Assembly: GCA_050298695.1 (NCBI GenBank)
Contig: JBNKUQ010000023.1
Coordinates: 1 to 37,968 of the forward strand
Source of the DNA: CANLBN01 sp050298695
Lineage (GTDB): Bacteria > Pseudomonadota > Gammaproteobacteria > Pseudomonadales > Cellvibrionaceae
Direction of reading: 5' to 3'
DNA: 37,968 nt
Part shown: positions 36,601 through 37,968 of the stretch, piece after piece
Layout of the letters: the number at the start of each line of letters is the position of its first letter
Numbering within the stretch: the stretch's first letter is position 1
Notes under the pieces: generated by a model
Seen by the model: the letters and a program-made list of their open reading frames with translations, nothing else
The model's database searches: none
What the model was told of the DNA's origin: nothing
Position numbers and translations under genes: made by a program

Positions 36601-37968
36601 CCTGATAGCGTTTCTCCTACCAAAGCATCATTACCATTCGCATCAAAAATCGATACATTCGTCGCTGTTGGCACTGTGTTATTAATCACAACTGGGGTCG
36701 ATTGCACAGTGGCACCAATGACTGTACCGCTCACCGCAATAGGCGTCACTTCAAAGCGAATGCTCTGACCCGAGTCCGCAGCCACCAAGGTATAGGTTTG
36801 CGCCGTTGCGCCACTAATGGGAGCGCCATTGCGCAACCAACGGAAGGTACTTGCACCCTGTGGATCACCATCCGCATCACTGTAAAAATAACTACCCGTG
36901 AGGACACCACCAACCACAAGATCACCACTAATAGTGAGCCCTGCTGCCGTTGGCGCGCTGTTGGTAATAGTAACGGCGGTAGAGGCAACAGCAACTCCGG
37001 TGGTTGTTCCAGCCGTGGCCACAGGCGTGACTTCAAAGGTAATCGTTTGGCCCGAGTCCGCAGCCACTAGGGTATAGGTTTGCGCAGTCGCGCCAGTAAT
37101 AGGGCTGCCATTGCGCAACCAGCGGAAAGTACTTACGCCCTCTTCGTTGCCCTCGGGATCACTGAAACTGTAGTTGCCTGTTAGGGTAGCGCCCACGACG
37201 GCACTACCACTAATCGTGACATTACTGGCTTCTGGAGGGTTGTTACCGATAATGATATCGGAGGAGCTCACGGCACTCCCGGTGACTTCACCCGTTGCGG
37301 CGCGCGGGGTCACTTCCACCCGAATGCGCTGGTCCACATCGGCAGTCACTAAGGTGTAGGTATTGCCAGTGGCACCGGCGATAGGGGCATCGTTGCGCAG
37401 CCAACGGAAGGTGGTCCCTGACTCGAGATCACCATCGATATCAGCATAGTCATAGCTCACGCTCAGGATGTCACCCAATAAGATGGCACCACCATTGTCA
37501 TCCGTAATGGCGACATTGCTTGCTGTCGGCGCTTGGTTTTGGCGAAGGGTGCGCACACGGTAGGTCGCACTGTAGTCGCCCACAGTGATCGTGGCGTAGG
37601 TGCTGGTTTCCGGGGTGGCCGCCGAGGTTTGGCGAACTTGGATCGTTTGACCATTGCGCACACTGCTGACGGTATTGGTAAAGTTACCGCCGTCAATAGC
37701 GTATTCGCCCCCACTGATGCTGACCAAGGCGCCCGTGTTAATGCCACTGATGGTGACGGGGTTGGTGCTCACGATGGTGTTGAGGGCTACGTTGTTGGGG
37801 TCGGTGCCGGTTTCGGCACTGAGTACAAAGGGGGTGGGACGGGCATCGATGGTTTCGGTGGTGACGCTAAAGTCATCACTCACCCCACCAATGGTCACCG
37901 TGGCGGTGGTGGTGGTCTCTGGAAGTTCAGCAGTGGTCACCCGCAGTTGGATGGGCTGGGTGTCGTTA
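33654..37968 (-). CDS. Giant Ig-like / FG-GAP repeat surface protein (5' end beyond window)
   Basis: At least 1438 residues; the frame is open through the right edge so the N-terminus is missing. The first ~600 residues visible hold five near-identical Ig-like repeats of about 94 residues, each with TFRWLRNG...I.GAT...YT(L/V)VAADSGQ. A linker with a Calx-beta/cadherin-like look follows, then about twelve FG-GAP/VCBS repeats, each with a calcium-loop signature such as DIDRDGDLDI, DVDNDGDLDL and DVDGDGDIDI. The protein ends FIFFNE, with no sorting tag. Such proteins are adhesins or secreted matrix proteins. The repeat DNA is G+C-richer than the FG-GAP part, suggesting a mixed history. Confidence 0.9.
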   Translation of the reverse strand, partial: NDTQPIQLRVTTAELPETTTTATVTIGGVSDDFSVTTETIDARPTPFVLSAETGTDPNNVALNTIVSTNPVTISGINTGALVSISGGEYAIDGGNFTNTVSSVRNGQTIQVRQTSAATPETSTYATITVGDYSATYRVRTLRQNQAPTASNVAITDDNGGAILLGDILSVSYDYADIDGDLESGTTFRWLRNDAPIAGATGNTYTLVTADVDQRIRVEVTPRAATGEVTGSAVSSSDIIIGNNPPEASNVTISGSAVVGATLTGNYSFSDPEGNEEGVSTFRWLRNGSPITGATAQTYTLVAADSGQTITFEVTPVATAGTTTGVAVASTAVTITNSAPTAAGLTISGDLVVGGVLTGSYFYSDADGDPQGASTFRWLRNGAPISGATAQTYTLVAADSGQSIRFEVTPIAVSGTVIGATVQSTPVVINNTVPTATNVSIFDANGNDALVGETLSGSYTYNDVDGDAEGTSTFRWLRNGSAIAGATQQSYTVVAADSGQSIRFEVTPVASSGSTTGVAVQSTPLSINNTAPTATNVSISGDQVVGGTLTGNYTYNDIDGDAEGTSTFRWLRNGSAIAGETTQTYTVAIDDADQSIIFEVLPVASVNPTNGLAVQSAAAVIDPLTPPVIDGVARYLDVNLNGIADQGDQIIIPFNGAIAVNSASISSFSLLIAEDNFGAGATVQAGTNDNEVTITLGTSPSLKTRQDFDESIETNTASAINISVGMASDAIESSFTGLDVTISNPVDIVPGFVDSGQSIDVITDDYNLDTIFADIDRDGDLDIIAGNVQSTKIYKNNGIGVFSEYQTLEGNTVYGVAVGDVDNDGDLDLLTADGYDFDTLWLNNGTGTFTSRRTFSAFFSGDIMNSHDVVFGDIDNDGDQDLIIGTSRGAQVFENISASNASFSSSRVQQLSTNNADKLVMRDFNRDGYLDVLIVGVQLDLYINNTSGRFSSPITLSGSFLSSAGVGDLNNDGVDDVVFSGNGLGVLFGNRDGTYNNEIIIDSDVRGDLVLADLDADGDIDIATSAGSINQTANNKVYYNNGQGVFVDPEIILGIPNASYKTIAAGDVDGDGDIDIAVAHADGPNRIYLNSLAGTWGEVNFLSFSQISTANSAKLGIGDMDVDGDIDIIHAVNGVQIENLYLNDGSANFTPAGVILDGVVSPLEIEVGDLNEDSYLDIFIAQGVLNNSYVYHNNRDGGLIRLDRAFGANRAEIMDFDGDGKVNLALSSDSSISFYDYDETAYRGFASEDWSLLTTGVQIQDFILTGRNNLMTANQDINRGYRRRLSPTNTTRYIFTETTQYGNQSTSAVERSDRDLSGYYLVFANLRVPVSGGSRLYNEAVFGDYDDHDVALGDINGDGYIDAVFGGSSDISDGYSPEESNLRIWINRGDRTFDEYSVTVSSPYTTVGQVELFDADSDGDLDILLSTDDSGVFIFFNE
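36150..37500 (-). repeat. Tandem Ig-like coding repeats, 282 bp period
   Basis: The landmark AACCAACGGAAGGT or a close variant recurs at 36259, 36541, 36835, 37117 and 37399. The spacing is 282, 294, 282 and 282 bases, i.e. 94 codons with one unit longer by four codons. Conservation at the DNA level is high, so recombination between units could change repeat number, and assemblies may collapse them. Confidence 0.85.

Noticed and set aside
36126..37070. Plus-strand open frames opposite the Ig-like repeats
   Set aside because: They are antisense shadows that repeat with the same 282-base period as the real gene.
36150..37500. Repeated units as a CRISPR array
   Set aside because: The period is 282 bases and the whole unit is coding; there are no short repeats with unique spacers. 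No CRISPR array was seen anywhere in the window.
1..37968. tRNA or rRNA genes
   Set aside because: No cloverleaf-like segments or rRNA core sequences were noticed; a covariance-model scan was not possible here.

Overview
The window looks like a chromosome segment of a gammaproteobacterium, probably from the Cellvibrionales/Pseudomonadales side. The evidence is the housekeeping neighbourhood: mutL-amiB-tsaE-nnr-queG, divergent orn/rsgA, an HDOD gene before psd, and ubiE-ubiJ-ubiB are familiar arrangements there. The species cannot be named. The DNA is moderately AT-rich; the last 2 kb is visibly richer in G+C.

Positions 1-23000 are mainly core genome. On the minus strand lie an interrupted mutL, an AMIN/LysM amidase, tsaE and nnr. 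On the plus strand lie a membrane GGDEF-EAL protein and queG; then come orn (minus), rsgA, a Cache chemoreceptor, an HDOD protein, psd, an S41 peptidase lipoprotein, ubiE-ubiJ-ubiB, an NfeD/stomatin pair, a small lipoprotein and a frameshifted HAD phosphatase gene. Several small non-autonomous repeats sit between these genes. They are a ~141 bp element in two inverted copies, three copies of a GTCAT...ATGAC palindromic repeat, and a 114 bp MITE-like element with 28 bp imperfect inverted repeats and a perfect 9 bp target duplication.

Positions 23000-33600 are accessory. After an autotransporter-type barrel protein, a Sel1-like protein and a ChaN/TIKI-like protein comes a cluster that reads as an orphan effector/immunity island. 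A minus-strand operon holds a 5'-truncated membrane protein resembling BTH_I2691-family type VI secretion effectors, a small companion protein, a lysozyme-like candidate effector, and a secreted protein that fits an immunity role. A plus-strand pair encodes an HExxH metallopeptidase-like protein and a HEAT-repeat lipoprotein. A decayed paralogue of the secreted protein follows, then a chimeric ORF that begins with a REP-associated transposase N-terminus, and a decayed IS4-family element with 10 bp target duplications. No type VI core genes are present.

From 33654 to the right edge runs one very large minus-strand gene, open at its 5' end. It encodes tandem ~94-residue Ig-like repeats followed by about twelve FG-GAP/VCBS calcium-binding repeats, as in giant surface or secreted proteins.

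All four located frameshifts (HAD gene, immunity paralogue, and two in the transposase) fall at mononucleotide runs, so sequencing error is a live alternative to decay. The mutL break lies beside a run of Ns.
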